Source: Deltaproteobacteria bacterium
GTDB taxonomy: Bacteria; Desulfobacterota; DSM-4660; Desulfatiglandales; Desulfatiglandaceae
Length of the DNA: 6,096 bases
Assembly: GCA_019313765.1 (NCBI GenBank)
Contig: JAFDAP010000116.1
Span: forward strand, 1 to 6,096
Direction: 5' to 3'
Below are positions 5,964-6,096 of this stretch, piece by piece (position 1 is the stretch's first letter; each line of letters begins with the position of its first letter). A model generated the notes under the pieces. The model was not told the origin of the DNA and ran no database searches. It worked only from the letters and a program-made list of their open reading frames with translations. A program made the translations under genes and the position numbers.

Positions 5964-6096
5964 ATGTCAGTCAAAACACCCATTGTTCAAGCCAAAGATG
6001 TCATGCGCCGGAATGTGGTGGCCATAGATGGTATGGCCACAGTCCGGGAGGCCATCGCGAAGATGCGATCTGAAAATGTCACAGCCTTGATTGTGA
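5964..6096 (+). CDS. CBS-domain protein, N-terminal part (partial, runs off the window)
   Basis: The first 44 residues read MSVKTPIVQAKDVMRRNVV, then AIDGMATVREAIAKMRSENVTALIV, without a stop to the window edge. The pattern (A)-K-DVM-x(5)-V(A)I-x(4)-TVREA-x(3)-M-x(4)-V-x-ALIV is the standard opening of a CBS domain. CBS pairs (Bateman modules) usually bind adenine nucleotides such as AMP, ATP or c-di-AMP and regulate transporters or enzymes. Whether more domains follow cannot be seen. The ATG is preceded by GGGAGGA (5948-5954) with a 9-base spacer. It lies 109 bases downstream of the PII-like gene on the same strand and probably belongs to the same operon, although the gap leaves room for its own control. 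Nothing else was recognised in that gap. Confidence 0.85.
   Translation, partial: MSVKTPIVQAKDVMRRNVVAIDGMATVREAIAKMRSENVTALIV

Noticed and set aside
5492..5983. Minus-strand 163-residue open frame opposite the PII-like gene
   Set aside because: It is a shadow of a recognisable PII-like gene, with Cys/Arg-rich composition and no motif.

Overview
The window holds two divergently transcribed blocks plus the ends of two outer genes. Composition, a large Cache/PAS histidine kinase, paired DUF1538 membrane genes and palindromic TGGAAT-type repeats suggest a Gram-negative anaerobe of the Desulfobacterota (deltaproteobacterial) kind. That placement is inferred from style; no marker gene is present.

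Layout. Positions 1-134 are the 3' end of an unrecognised plus-strand gene, which converges on a minus-strand two-component pair. That pair is a 935-residue membrane histidine kinase (538-3345) followed 5 bases later by a stand-alone receiver-domain response regulator (167-532). A roughly 320-base divergent spacer (3346-3664) carries candidate promoters for both directions and a 108-bp MITE-like element. The element has near-perfect 15-bp terminal inverted repeats, a perfect 9-bp flanking direct repeat (AAAACATTT) and two inverted REP-like hairpins inside. The plus-strand block then runs: DUF1538 membrane protein (3665-4450), a long palindromic repeat (about 4512-4705), a second DUF1538 membrane protein (4726-5505), a PII-like regulator with a shortened T-loop (5507-5854) and the start of a CBS-domain protein (5964-6096, cut by the window edge).

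How they fit. The two DUF1538 proteins are tandem paralogues, each of about 260 residues, and probably form the two subunits of one membrane complex. From memory, DUF1538 pairs in Halomonas (UmpAB) were reported to act as a two-subunit monovalent cation/proton antiporter. The PII-like gene is 1 base downstream of the second transporter gene, and a CBS gene follows. PII and CBS domains commonly bind adenine nucleotides, so a testable model is a cation transporter gated or controlled by cellular energy or nucleotide state. The divergent kinase/receiver pair might sense an extracytoplasmic small molecule through its Cache region, but a functional link to the transporter operon is only positional.

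The main observations worth a second look are the DUF1538-DUF1538-PII-CBS cassette, the MITE-like element lying between the kinase gene and its candidate promoter, and the large hairpin-forming repeat separating two genes expected to be made in equal amounts.
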